NCBI GenBank assembly: GCA_965200035.1
Contig: OZ241334.1
Coordinates: 3,658,001-3,722,000 of the forward strand
Reading direction: 5' to 3'
DNA length: 64,000 nt
Source of the DNA: UBA1952 sp965200035
GTDB taxonomy: Bacteria; Bacteroidota; Bacteroidia; Chitinophagales; Chitinophagaceae
Part shown: piece after piece, positions 35,944 through 43,622 of the stretch
Position numbering within the stretch: position 1 is the stretch's first letter
How the letters are laid out: every line of letters begins with the position of its first letter
Program-made: the position numbers and the translations under genes
Notes under the pieces: model-generated
Told to the model about the DNA's origin: nothing
What the model saw: the letters and a program-made list of their open reading frames with translations, nothing else
Databases searched by the model: none

Positions 35944-37289
35944 TCTTCACCTTGCTTCGCCTCTTCTAAAAAACCTTGCTTCAACTGATCGTACAGGGAA
36001 TGCTTATCTACCATCAAGGCTACAATATTTGCCAGCATGGCCGCCAGCATCAAATGGAATATCACGCTGTGGCGGTCTGTCATTTCCAAGACCAGTATCG
36101 CAGAGGTAAAAGGTGTTCTGGTCACCCCGGTCAGGAAGCCAACCATGCCGCTGAGGATAAGGATATTCGCATTAGCGCCAAGGATACCAAAAACACCTGA
36201 AAGCCACGCCCCAATGGATGCCCCTGCAGCAAGCGACGGTGCGAACACGCCGCCTGCCGCGCCGGTATTAAAGGAGATTATCGGTCCAAGTATCCGTACG
36301 ACCACCGTATGCCAGGGTACTGCTTTGTTTTGTGTGAATAAAGAGCGGTTCATCAGGTCTTTTCCGGAGCCTAATATTTCCGGATCAATGAAGTATGAGA
36401 TTGAGGCTATAGCAAGTCCGGCCAATAAGAGAAAAGTAATGGTCCTGACGAGCGAAAAAGACCTTTTCCAACGCATGACCGCCAGTATCCACCTACACAT
36501 AAGACTGCCCAAAAAGCCCGACAAGACCGCTACACCAACCACACCAACAAAGATGTATGGGCTCAGGTTCTGCACATCCGGATAACCGAGGTAGAGATAT
36601 GGCCCGAGGAAATTCTGAGCGGTAAGACCGGCAATGATTACCGCCGTAAAGAGCGCGCTCCGAAAGAAGCTTATATGGATCTTGGCCAACTCTTCAATGG
36701 CAAATACGATACCGCCCAGCGGTGTGTTGAAGGCTGCTGCAAGCCCCGCAGCAGCACCGGTAATGATAAAATTCTGCTTTGCCAGCTTAGGCCAGGAAGC
36801 GGGTATCCACTTATTCACCTTACTGAATATGGAGCCTGCAATTTGTATGGTCGGCCCTTCACGGCCAATGGCAGCGCCGCCCAATACCATGAACAGGCTG
36901 GAAGCGATCTTGACAATAATGATACGGATACTGAGCAGCCGCGACAAGCCTTTTTCATATTTGGCCGGCAGTTCAATGGCAGCCATGACCTGTGGGATCC
37001 CGCTTCCCCTTGCACCCGGCGAAAATGACCTGATTAGGAACCAACCGATAAGGAGATTCACAGGTGCAAGAATGAAAATAAGCCACTTGTGCCAGGCTAA
37101 TGTCTGACCTAATAACTTTTCAGAAAAGTTGAACATTTGGGTGAAGGCAACCGCGACAAGCCCAACCAACAAAGACGCCACCCAGAAAGGGATCGCCTGC
37201 AAGACGCCCGTGCGGATCTTACCGTCGGAAAGCACGCCAATTGCCTGCTTTAACCGAGTGGCGAATTGTGCCAGCCATGACCTTATCAT
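35934..37289 (-). CDS. ClC-family chloride/proton exchanger
   Basis: The 451-residue membrane protein has the ClC signatures GSGIP (residues 95-99), GREGP (142-146, with gating Glu144) and GVFAPSLAAGA. It also has AIEELAKIH, where a Glu matches the internal proton glutamate of the E. coli exchanger, so a Cl/H exchanger is more likely than a channel. It has no C-terminal CBS or TrkA domains. Its last codons (Gly-Glu-Glu-Arg-Gly and the stop) fall inside the RHS fragment on the other strand, so the original C-terminus was probably replaced when the cassette joined here. It interrupts the RHS array and stands alone. Confidence 0.92.
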   Translation of the reverse strand: MIRSWLAQFATRLKQAIGVLSDGKIRTGVLQAIPFWVASLLVGLVAVAFTQMFNFSEKLLGQTLAWHKWLIFILAPVNLLIGWFLIRSFSPGARGSGIPQVMAAIELPAKYEKGLSRLLSIRIIIVKIASSLFMVLGGAAIGREGPTIQIAGSIFSKVNKWIPASWPKLAKQNFIITGAAAGLAAAFNTPLGGIVFAIEELAKIHISFFRSALFTAVIIAGLTAQNFLGPYLYLGYPDVQNLSPYIFVGVVGVAVLSGFLGSLMCRWILAVMRWKRSFSLVRTITFLLLAGLAIASISYFIDPEILGSGKDLMNRSLFTQNKAVPWHTVVVRILGPIISFNTGAAGGVFAPSLAAGASIGAWLSGVFGILGANANILILSGMVGFLTGVTRTPFTSAILVLEMTDRHSVIFHLMLAAMLANIVALMVDKHSLYDQLKQGFLEEAKQGEERG

Positions 37290-37426
37290 CAGGCAAAGGT
37301 CGGAGATACGCAGCCTTTTACCTTCCGAAATATTGCATTTTAAACTTCGCTATGGGTTTCAGTTTTGTTCATAAACCTGGCAGCATCAAAATGGGCAGAG
37401 AAAAGCGACCTTTAGCCGGTCTTATT

Positions 37427-37521
37427 ATGCTCTACCAAACACTTTCCTTACTCATCGTGCTGTATGCTGCTTTCAGTTACATCAATCACCGGTTCATCAA
37501 ATGGCCGCCCACCGTCGGTAT
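37427..37521 (+). pseudogene. 5' fragment of a cation:proton antiporter gene, cut by module 3
   Basis: The frame reads MLYQTLSLLIVLYAAFSY and then INHRFIKWPPTVGI, the first membrane helix and following loop of CPA1-type sodium/proton antiporters. It then runs straight into palindromic module 3 and homology ends. Nothing resembling the rest of the gene follows within the window. Confidence 0.7.
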
Positions 37522-37522
37522 C

Positions 37523-37642
37523 CACGCTGCCGCAGGCCTGATGCACTGGTAGGTGTATAGCCGGCGTGCGGCAGTGGGGGTTTGTCTGAACTAACATCCG
37601 CTTTATCAGAACCAGCGTCCGCCTTATCCAAACCAGCTCTGT
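37523..37642. repeat. RHS cassette module 3, shortened
   Basis: Left arm 37523-37541 is nearly identical to that of modules 1 and 2, but the inner hairpin is gone and only CTGCCGCA (37527-37534) can pair with TGCGGCAG (37567-37574). Three 21-bp units follow (37580-37642). Read like the others they give VCLN-stop-HPLYQNQRPPYPNQL, so the heptapeptide frame is interrupted. No RHS core follows. This copy is decayed. Confidence 0.8.
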
Positions 37643-37664
37643 AAATAACCTAAAAAATAAATAT

Positions 37665-38000
37665 TTGGCAGTTATCGTTCTATTTGGATTAATGGTTGTT
37701 CCATTTACATTCCTGTTTTCCGCAGCTATACTTGCGGTTGCCGGCCTGAGCTTTTATGTATTTTATAATACAAAACCTAAGACATCTGTTTGGTTTCTTT
37801 TTTTGCTGTGCCCGGTTTATTCCTTGTTACTGCTCAGATTAGGTCTGTTCATTTTTAAAAAGAAACTGAAGCGAAATCCAAAAGATCCGCCAAAGAATTG
37901 GCTGTTGAAAGATGACGGACTAGATTGGGATCGGTTTTTCTACTTTGTGTTTATGATGTTAAGCTTGTGCATGCCTGTGTGGCTTTTATGCTTTTTATAA
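37665..38000 (+). CDS. Small membrane protein of unknown function
   Basis: A 111-residue protein (TTG start; ATG at 37692 is an alternative) with three strongly hydrophobic segments and a basic loop (FKKKLKRNPKDPPKNWLL). No family is recognised. It lies 22 bp after the decayed module 3, where modules 1 and 2 are followed by RHS core sequence, and it is AT-rich like the immunity candidates. It may be a remnant of another tip/immunity cassette or an unrelated small gene. Confidence 0.5.
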   Translation: MAVIVLFGLMVVPFTFLFSAAILAVAGLSFYVFYNTKPKTSVWFLFLLCPVYSLLLLRLGLFIFKKKLKRNPKDPPKNWLLKDDGLDWDRFFYFVFMMLSLCMPVWLLCFL

Positions 38001-38243
38001 GACTGAGCACTAAATCTCAGTTTGGCGTAGATGCCTATAAGCAGGTGAGTATCCTATGCCATTCTATTTTGATAGCCTAAGGCTATTTTCGATACAGCCT
38101 CTTTATTTGCGCCGCTGAATATTGAGCTTTGGCAGATCAATGGGTTGAAAATACAGCGCAAGTATTTTTTTGAGATTTAAACTATTGCGTAGCTCGTGCA
38201 GTCAGAAGTACATAGTTCTTCTGTTCCTGCCAATAGCCATGTT

Positions 38244-40226
38244 ATGAAGTACGCGCTGAAATATCTGGGTATCCTGACTATAGCCTTTTGCGGAATAGCA
38301 GGACTTTCTTCATTTCTGAAAGTCCATAGCTCCGGTAAGACCCGGTTTATATTTCCTTATAAGCAGGCCGGCCTGACCGAGCGCCAGGCCGCAGCCCATT
38401 TATTAAGCCGCTTTACCTATGGCGCAACACCCGGGCAGATCGACCAGGTGGTGAATATGGGCCTCGAAAAATGGTTCGATCAGCAACTGGATGGCGTCTT
38501 GCCCGACGATTCCCTGAATGAACGCCTGAGCTCTTATGATGCGCTTAAACTGACCAATCGGGAGGTTGTGGCACTATATCCCAGAAACGGCGCGGTTATC
38601 AGGATGGCGGTAAAAGATGGCGTGATCGATAAAGATTCAATAAAAGCAGATAAAAAAGAATACCGCTCATTTTTGCTGAGCTATATGCAGCAACATGGCC
38701 TGAAACCTCAGCAGGAGTTGTTTCGCCAGTTTTATAACCAAAAGATATTGCGGTCCGCTTATACGCAAAACCAGTTGCGCGAGGTATTAACCGATTTCTG
38801 GTTCAATCACTTCAATGTATCCACCACAAAGAATGACTGTGCAGCATTTATCCCGTCTTATGAGCGCGATGTGATCCGGCCCAATGTGACCGGCAAATTC
38901 GGCGATCTGCTGTTGGCTACGGCCAAATCGCCGGCCATGCTGTATTACCTGGATAATTTTTCCAGCTCGGGTGGCAGCGCAAACGATACAGATAACCCGG
39001 CCAGGCGCAGGCGGCTGGAGCAGCTGGAAATGCAGGCCGCCAGCGATCCGGATAAGGCGCAGGCGCTAGAGCAATTTAAAAAGGGCAAAAGAGCGCAGGG
39101 ACTGAATGAAAACTATGCCCGCGAGGTCATGGAATTGCATACGCTTGGAGTAGATGGCGGCTATACCCAGCAGGATGTAACCCAGGCAGCTAAAGTATTG
39201 ACCGGCTGGTCTGTTTTCCCGATGGGACAATATGGCAATGCCAATGCCCTTAATAAGCGGATGGCCGGCATCGGGGAAGATAAGCTGGCGGAGCGTGGCT
39301 TTGTGCACGATGGTGATTTTCTATTCATACCAACCCGGCATGATACCGGCTTAAAAACGGTGCTCGGCAGGCATTTTGAGCATAGCGGCTATCAGGAAGG
39401 GGTAGACCTGCTGTATATGCTGGCGCACCATCCGTCGACCGCGAAATTCATTACCAGGAAGATTGCCATACGCTTCGTGAGCGATAATCCGCCACAAAGC
39501 CTGCTGGATAAGATGGCCCGGACTTTTACAGAGAAAGACGGCGATATACGGGCGGTATTGATCACAATGGCTACCGCCCCTGAATTCTGGGATGCATCCG
39601 CAGTACGCGAAAAAACAAAATCCCCTTTTGAGCTCGTGATCAGCTCGGTGCGCAGCTTAAATGCGACCATCGATCAGCCGTTTCAGCTATACCGGTGGAC
39701 CAGTAAAATGGGCCAGAAAATGTATGCCTATCAGGCGCCAACAGGCTTCCCTGATAAAGGACAGTACTGGATAAATACCGGAGCATTGCTGAACCGGATG
39801 AACTTTGGACTGGCGATGGCCTCACAGCGCATCCCTGGAGTGAGGATTGATCTGGCCGCGTTAAACAATAATCATGAGCCGGAAAGCCCTGAAGCGGCGC
39901 TAAGCATCTACAGCAAGCTGATTATACCCGGGCGCAACACCGATGCTACGATCAGGCAATTAAAACCTATGCTGAGCGACCCAGACCTGTTGAAAAAAAT
40001 AAGCGATGCGGCAGATAAGGCAGCACCGCCTGCGCCGCAGGACCGAACGGGCAACAATGAGGACGTGATGAGCTCAAAGGCCGATAGGGAACATCCGCGC
40101 GATGATGATGCGGCTCCTGACAAAATGGTCGACTCACGGCGCATGCAGCGTACGGCAGGCAATAATTCTATGCTGGCGCAGGTGGTAGGAATTATTATTG
40201 GTTCGCCGGAATTTCAAAGGAGATAA
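38244..40226 (+). CDS. DUF1800 domain protein
   Basis: The 660-residue protein begins MKYALKYLGILTIAFCGIAG, a signal or anchor, and contains the DUF1800 pattern: LTERQAAAHLLSRFTYGATPGQ, LREVLTDFWFNHFNV, NENYAREVMELHTLGVDGGY, and a C-terminal ASQRIPG to SPEFQRR part. DUF1800 proteins nearly always neighbour a DUF1501 gene, as here (26 bp). The pair is exported and thought to act in the envelope, but no reaction is established. A GTG at 38196 would add 16 residues; the Met at 38244 precedes the hydrophobic segment directly. Confidence 0.9.
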   Translation: MKYALKYLGILTIAFCGIAGLSSFLKVHSSGKTRFIFPYKQAGLTERQAAAHLLSRFTYGATPGQIDQVVNMGLEKWFDQQLDGVLPDDSLNERLSSYDALKLTNREVVALYPRNGAVIRMAVKDGVIDKDSIKADKKEYRSFLLSYMQQHGLKPQQELFRQFYNQKILRSAYTQNQLREVLTDFWFNHFNVSTTKNDCAAFIPSYERDVIRPNVTGKFGDLLLATAKSPAMLYYLDNFSSSGGSANDTDNPARRRRLEQLEMQAASDPDKAQALEQFKKGKRAQGLNENYAREVMELHTLGVDGGYTQQDVTQAAKVLTGWSVFPMGQYGNANALNKRMAGIGEDKLAERGFVHDGDFLFIPTRHDTGLKTVLGRHFEHSGYQEGVDLLYMLAHHPSTAKFITRKIAIRFVSDNPPQSLLDKMARTFTEKDGDIRAVLITMATAPEFWDASAVREKTKSPFELVISSVRSLNATIDQPFQLYRWTSKMGQKMYAYQAPTGFPDKGQYWINTGALLNRMNFGLAMASQRIPGVRIDLAALNNNHEPESPEAALSIYSKLIIPGRNTDATIRQLKPMLSDPDLLKKISDAADKAAPPAPQDRTGNNEDVMSSKADREHPRDDDAAPDKMVDSRRMQRTAGNNSMLAQVVGIIIGSPEFQRR

Positions 40227-40252
40227 TTTAATCCATTCAATCGTACAGGATC

Positions 40253-41524
40253 ATGGTATCGAGAAGAGGTTTTCTGAGATCAGGCGGACTGGCGCTGTTG
40301 GGTATCGGCCTGATGGGAGGCATTCCGGCTTTTTTAGCCGAGGCCGCCGCCAGCGATAAATTGCAGCGTCCCTATAAAAAGAAAAAAATTATGGTGTGCA
40401 TCTTCCAGCGCGGGGCGATGGATGGGCTGATGGCCGTAACACCTTTTACCGATGAATATCTGAAAGCGGCGCGGCCTGCCTTATTCCTGTCGGCCGCTAA
40501 AGCCGGTCCGCAGCAATCATTGATCGATCTGGATGGGAAATTTGGATTGCACCCATCTATGGCTGCATTTGAGCCATTATTCAGAGATAAGCGCCTGGCG
40601 ATCGTACACGGCATCGGGTCGCCGAACAATACCCGGTCACACTTTGATGCACAGGATTATATGGAAGCGGGCACTCCCTTCAATAAAGGCACATCCAGCG
40701 GCTGGCTGAACAGGGCCGTTGGCTTACTGGGCCATGATGCTGCCACACCTTTTCAGGCAGTTAGCCTCACGTCTTCGCTGCCCCGCTCCTTTTACGGCGA
40801 TAACCCTTCGGTAGCAATCAGTAACCTGCAGGATTTTGCCATTCAGATGCGGGGTAATCCGGGCGGTGCAAACATGGCTGCTAAAAGCTTTGAAGACCTC
40901 TATGGGCAAACTACCTCAAGTCTCTTAAAAGAGACGGGCAAGGAAAGCTTTGACGCAGTAAAAATGCTGCAGAAAACGGATATAAAGAATTATAAGCCTG
41001 CTGACAATGTAGTGTATCCGGCCACCGCTTTAGGAAATGCATTGAAGCAAATAGCGCAGCTCATTAAAATGGATGTGGGTCTTGAGGTCGCCTTTACCGA
41101 ATCCGGCGGATGGGACACGCACTTTAATCAGGGCAGCGATACAGGTGTATTTGCCCGCAACGTAAATGATCTGAGCAATAGCATTGTGGCCTTCTGGAAT
41201 GATATTGCCGCCTACCAGGACGATGTTACGCTGATGACGATGACGGAATTTGGCCGTACCGTGCATCAAAATGGCACTGGCGGCACTGATCACGGCCGTG
41301 CATCCTGTAACTTTATTTTAGGGGCCGATGTGAACGGGGGATTGATACATGGTAGTATGAAACCGCTTTCGGCGGATAACCTGGAAGATGGCCGCGACCT
41401 GGCCGTGACCACCGATTTCAGAAGCGTGTTCAGCGAAGTTGCCGACCGGCATTTAATGATCAGCAACGATCAGGTATTGTTCCCGGACTGGAAAGGGGAT
41501 AAGCTAGGCATTATGCGGCCTTAA
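40253..41524 (+). CDS. DUF1501 domain protein (Tat-exported)
   Basis: The 423-residue protein opens with a twin-arginine signal, SRRGFLRSGGLALLGIGLMG, so it should be exported folded by the Tat system. The DUF1501 body shows KKKIMVCIFQRGAMDGLMAV, THFDAQDYMEAGTP, ESGGWDTHFNQGSD and MTEFGRTVHQNGTGGTDHGR, a sulfatase-like (alkaline phosphatase superfamily) set of metal-binding Asp and His residues. It follows the DUF1800 gene in one operon. Substrate unknown. Confidence 0.9.
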   Translation: MVSRRGFLRSGGLALLGIGLMGGIPAFLAEAAASDKLQRPYKKKKIMVCIFQRGAMDGLMAVTPFTDEYLKAARPALFLSAAKAGPQQSLIDLDGKFGLHPSMAAFEPLFRDKRLAIVHGIGSPNNTRSHFDAQDYMEAGTPFNKGTSSGWLNRAVGLLGHDAATPFQAVSLTSSLPRSFYGDNPSVAISNLQDFAIQMRGNPGGANMAAKSFEDLYGQTTSSLLKETGKESFDAVKMLQKTDIKNYKPADNVVYPATALGNALKQIAQLIKMDVGLEVAFTESGGWDTHFNQGSDTGVFARNVNDLSNSIVAFWNDIAAYQDDVTLMTMTEFGRTVHQNGTGGTDHGRASCNFILGADVNGGLIHGSMKPLSADNLEDGRDLAVTTDFRSVFSEVADRHLMISNDQVLFPDWKGDKLGIMRP

Positions 41525-42220
41525 TCGCTGTATGCCAACGTATTCACACCGGAAAAAGGCATTGGCGCTTTTTAGGGTTTAAGAAGAACATTTAAGGAGC
41601 AGGACGATACCGGGAATACCGGACAGCCATGTGCAAATCCGAAGCATTGCAGGCGGCCCTTTTGAGACAGCCTCTCTGGTAAAATCTGATGAAAAAGAAA
41701 GTCTTCAAAGTCTAAACCTATTGGCGCGAACATGAGGCCTTGGGTTTGTGTGGTTGGCTGCTCGTGCCTTCTCAGCCGCTCCAACGTCTGTTTGTGATTA
41801 TTTAATCGCAAAAAACGGTTGGCACCTTGCTAATCCTGCTCTTTTTTCAGGAAAAAGGGTTCTTTTTTAAGATGAGTATAATATCCTGATGCTCTATCTT
41901 AAAACCTTCCGGCTTTGCGGGAAGAGGTCATTTAAAACGTCCCGTCTTTTTCCGGAACAGGACAAAGCCTTCATACGGGTTGATACGGGATATGTACGGG
42001 GTATGTACGGGACTACTACGGAGTATCTACGGGACTACCAGGGAGTTTGTACCGGGCATAATGGCCATATTTTGACTTGAAAATTGCTTCATATTTCAGC
42101 CACCTCAGGCTAACTGCTGCTCAGGACGCAGCCCCGACAACTGCTGAGTGCATAATACTGTTCGGTAGTGCCTCAGTTCGAGACAGGTTATGGTTGGATT
42201 GTTTGGGAAGCATTGACTTA

Positions 42221-42274
42221 TCATAGGCTTATATTTCTTCATAGGCTCATACTTTTTCATAGGCTCATACTTCT
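42221..42274. repeat. Three 18-bp tandem repeats
   Basis: Three units of TCATAGGCTCATACTTTT type, with one or two differences. On the minus strand they read Lys-Lys-Tyr-Glu/Lys-Pro-Met. They directly abut the first REP-like element. Confidence 0.8.
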
Positions 42275-42275
42275 T

Positions 42276-42316
42276 CGTCATCCCGGAGCGTAGCGATAGC
42301 GAAGACCCGGGATCTC
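42276..42316. repeat. REP-like palindromic element, copy A
   Basis: A 41-bp element with ends CGTCATCCCGG and CCGGGATCTC that pair with each other (ATCCCGG / CCGGGAT), and a middle AGCGTAGCGATAGCGAAGAC. It is in inverted orientation to copies B and C. Confidence 0.75.
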
Positions 42317-42350
42317 GCGTCAACCTGTGTGATACGTCTTTTGATCGCTG

Positions 42351-42404
42351 TGAGATCCCGGGTCTTCACTTCGCGAAAAGCTACGTTCCGCTCCGGGATG
42401 ACGG
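42351..42404. repeat. REP-like palindromic element, copy B
   Basis: A 54-bp element from TGAGATCCCGGGTCTTCAC through TACGTTCCGCTCCGGGATGA, the reverse complement family of copy A, with an internal TTCGCGAA palindrome. About 90% of it matches copy C. Confidence 0.75.
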
Positions 42405-42489
42405 TTGGATGAATATGGCTTGCTGTGGGTTCCCTTGCTGCTTCCATGACCTGTTATATGAGCTTTGTTGTTGGGCCTCAGTGTTCTTG

Positions 42490-42543
42490 TGAGATCCCGG
42501 GCCTACACTTCGCGAAGGGCTACGTTCCGCTCCGGGATGACGG
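42490..42543. repeat. REP-like palindromic element, copy C
   Basis: A 54-bp element in the same orientation as copy B (TGAGATCCCGGGCCTACAC to CTCCGGGATGACGG), again with CTTCGCGAAG in the middle. Confidence 0.75.
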
Positions 42544-42657
42544 CTGAATAAATAGTGGCTTAAAATAATAGGCTAAATATTCAAATTGAGACACCATTTA
42601 CTGTTCTCTTTTGTAGACCCCCCCTCTACATAGTAAGCTGGCCAACCTGATAAGTAA

Positions 42658-43581
42658 TTAATGCCACCTCTTGCCCAAACTCAGACCCACATATACACAG
42701 CCGCTCCAGGGATAGGCTTTCTGATCTGCCATGATAGTCAGCGCTTTGGTATGTATGGAAAAGCTGCTGCCCAGGGTTACGGTCTTGATAAAAGTCTTGT
42801 TCTTCAACGGCTCGATCACAATGGCGGCATCTGCATAGCCGCCCGGTACATAGGTAATCTCATTCAATCCTTTGCTCCATTTAGCCGCGCCGAGCGTATA
42901 GCCGGTGCCTAAAAACTTTTCGCTGTTGGCATCGCTGTACTTTTCTTCCGATACCCGCGCCTGCGGATCGGGATTATAATCCACATAGATCAGCTTCAGG
43001 TAATAAGGCTTGAGCATCGCCAGCGATAAGCCGGCCTGCGCCCGGATGCTGATGGTCATATTCCCTTCGAGCACGCCCGGCAATAAAAGCATTTCCCGAC
43101 CGTGGCCAAGTTGTAAGAGATAAGCATTGTTGAGCTTCCCGTAAATGAATGGGGTAGAAGCACCCAGCGCAGGGAAGGCAATATTATCGCGCTGCTGCTT
43201 GATCTGCTTTTCATGTTTAATCTCCGACAAGGCCAACTGGAAGAATTGGCTCTGGATACGGCTGATGCGCGTCTGATAAAAGAGCAGCCCCGTCCAGCCG
43301 GTGCTGTTGAGCCGCGCGCCTATAGCCAGCCCATGCGTGTAGGTGCTGTCCATGCCCCATTGCTGCAGGTGGTCTTTGAATTTTTTGATCCGGCTGCCGG
43401 TGCGGGCTACGGTCTTACCTGCGTTTGTACGGGTCTGCTTTACATCGTCCCACAGGCCGTGGGATGTCTGGGCGAAGAGTGTACAGGGCAGTAAAAGGCA
43501 GGCGATCAGCAGCAGGGCAAAACGGGGGCGGTGCACGGATTTCAATTCAATGGCAGCGAAGTTCTTAAAAATATTTCTCAT
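42658..43581 (-). CDS. Secreted protein of unknown function, probable outer-membrane barrel
   Basis: The 307-residue protein has a long N-terminal region and a signal peptide (FALLLIACLLLPCTLFAQ, cleavage after residue 38). A basic helical segment follows (RTGSRIKKFKDHLQQW), then many amphipathic strands (IGARLNSTGWTGLLFYQT, MTISIRAQAGLSLAMLKPYY), ending GCVYVGLSLGKRWH. The strand pattern and aromatic-rich C-terminus suggest an outer-membrane beta barrel. It shares the general style, though not clear sequence identity, of the first RHS-operon protein at 19134. It is divergent from the 43623 gene with about 40 bp between them. Confidence 0.65.
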   Translation of the reverse strand: MRNIFKNFAAIELKSVHRPRFALLLIACLLLPCTLFAQTSHGLWDDVKQTRTNAGKTVARTGSRIKKFKDHLQQWGMDSTYTHGLAIGARLNSTGWTGLLFYQTRISRIQSQFFQLALSEIKHEKQIKQQRDNIAFPALGASTPFIYGKLNNAYLLQLGHGREMLLLPGVLEGNMTISIRAQAGLSLAMLKPYYLKLIYVDYNPDPQARVSEEKYSDANSEKFLGTGYTLGAAKWSKGLNEITYVPGGYADAAIVIEPLKNKTFIKTVTLGSSFSIHTKALTIMADQKAYPWSGCVYVGLSLGKRWH

Positions 43582-43622
43582 TTCTATAATCTTGATGATC
43601 TTTGCGCACCTTTTTAGTGCCT

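Larger units (their letters stand above)
41525..42657. other. Gene-free region (1133 bp) with several repeat types
   Basis: I find no convincing gene. The stretch holds a short array of imperfect TACGGG-type units (about 41979-42055), an 18-bp tandem repeat (42221-42274) and three copies of a palindromic REP-like element (42276-42543). Short frames on both strands overlap these repeats and change composition abruptly, so they are not called. A homopolymeric C run (CCCCCC, 42620-42626) lies near the right end. Confidence 0.6.

Noticed and set aside
41572..41811. Minus-strand 79-codon frame after the DUF1501 gene
   Set aside because: No start context, family or conserved pattern; composition unlike the neighbouring genes.
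42105..42323. Minus-strand frame with KKYEPM repeats as a small gene
   Set aside because: It consists of the 18-bp tandem repeat plus part of a REP-like element, so it is a by-product of repeats.
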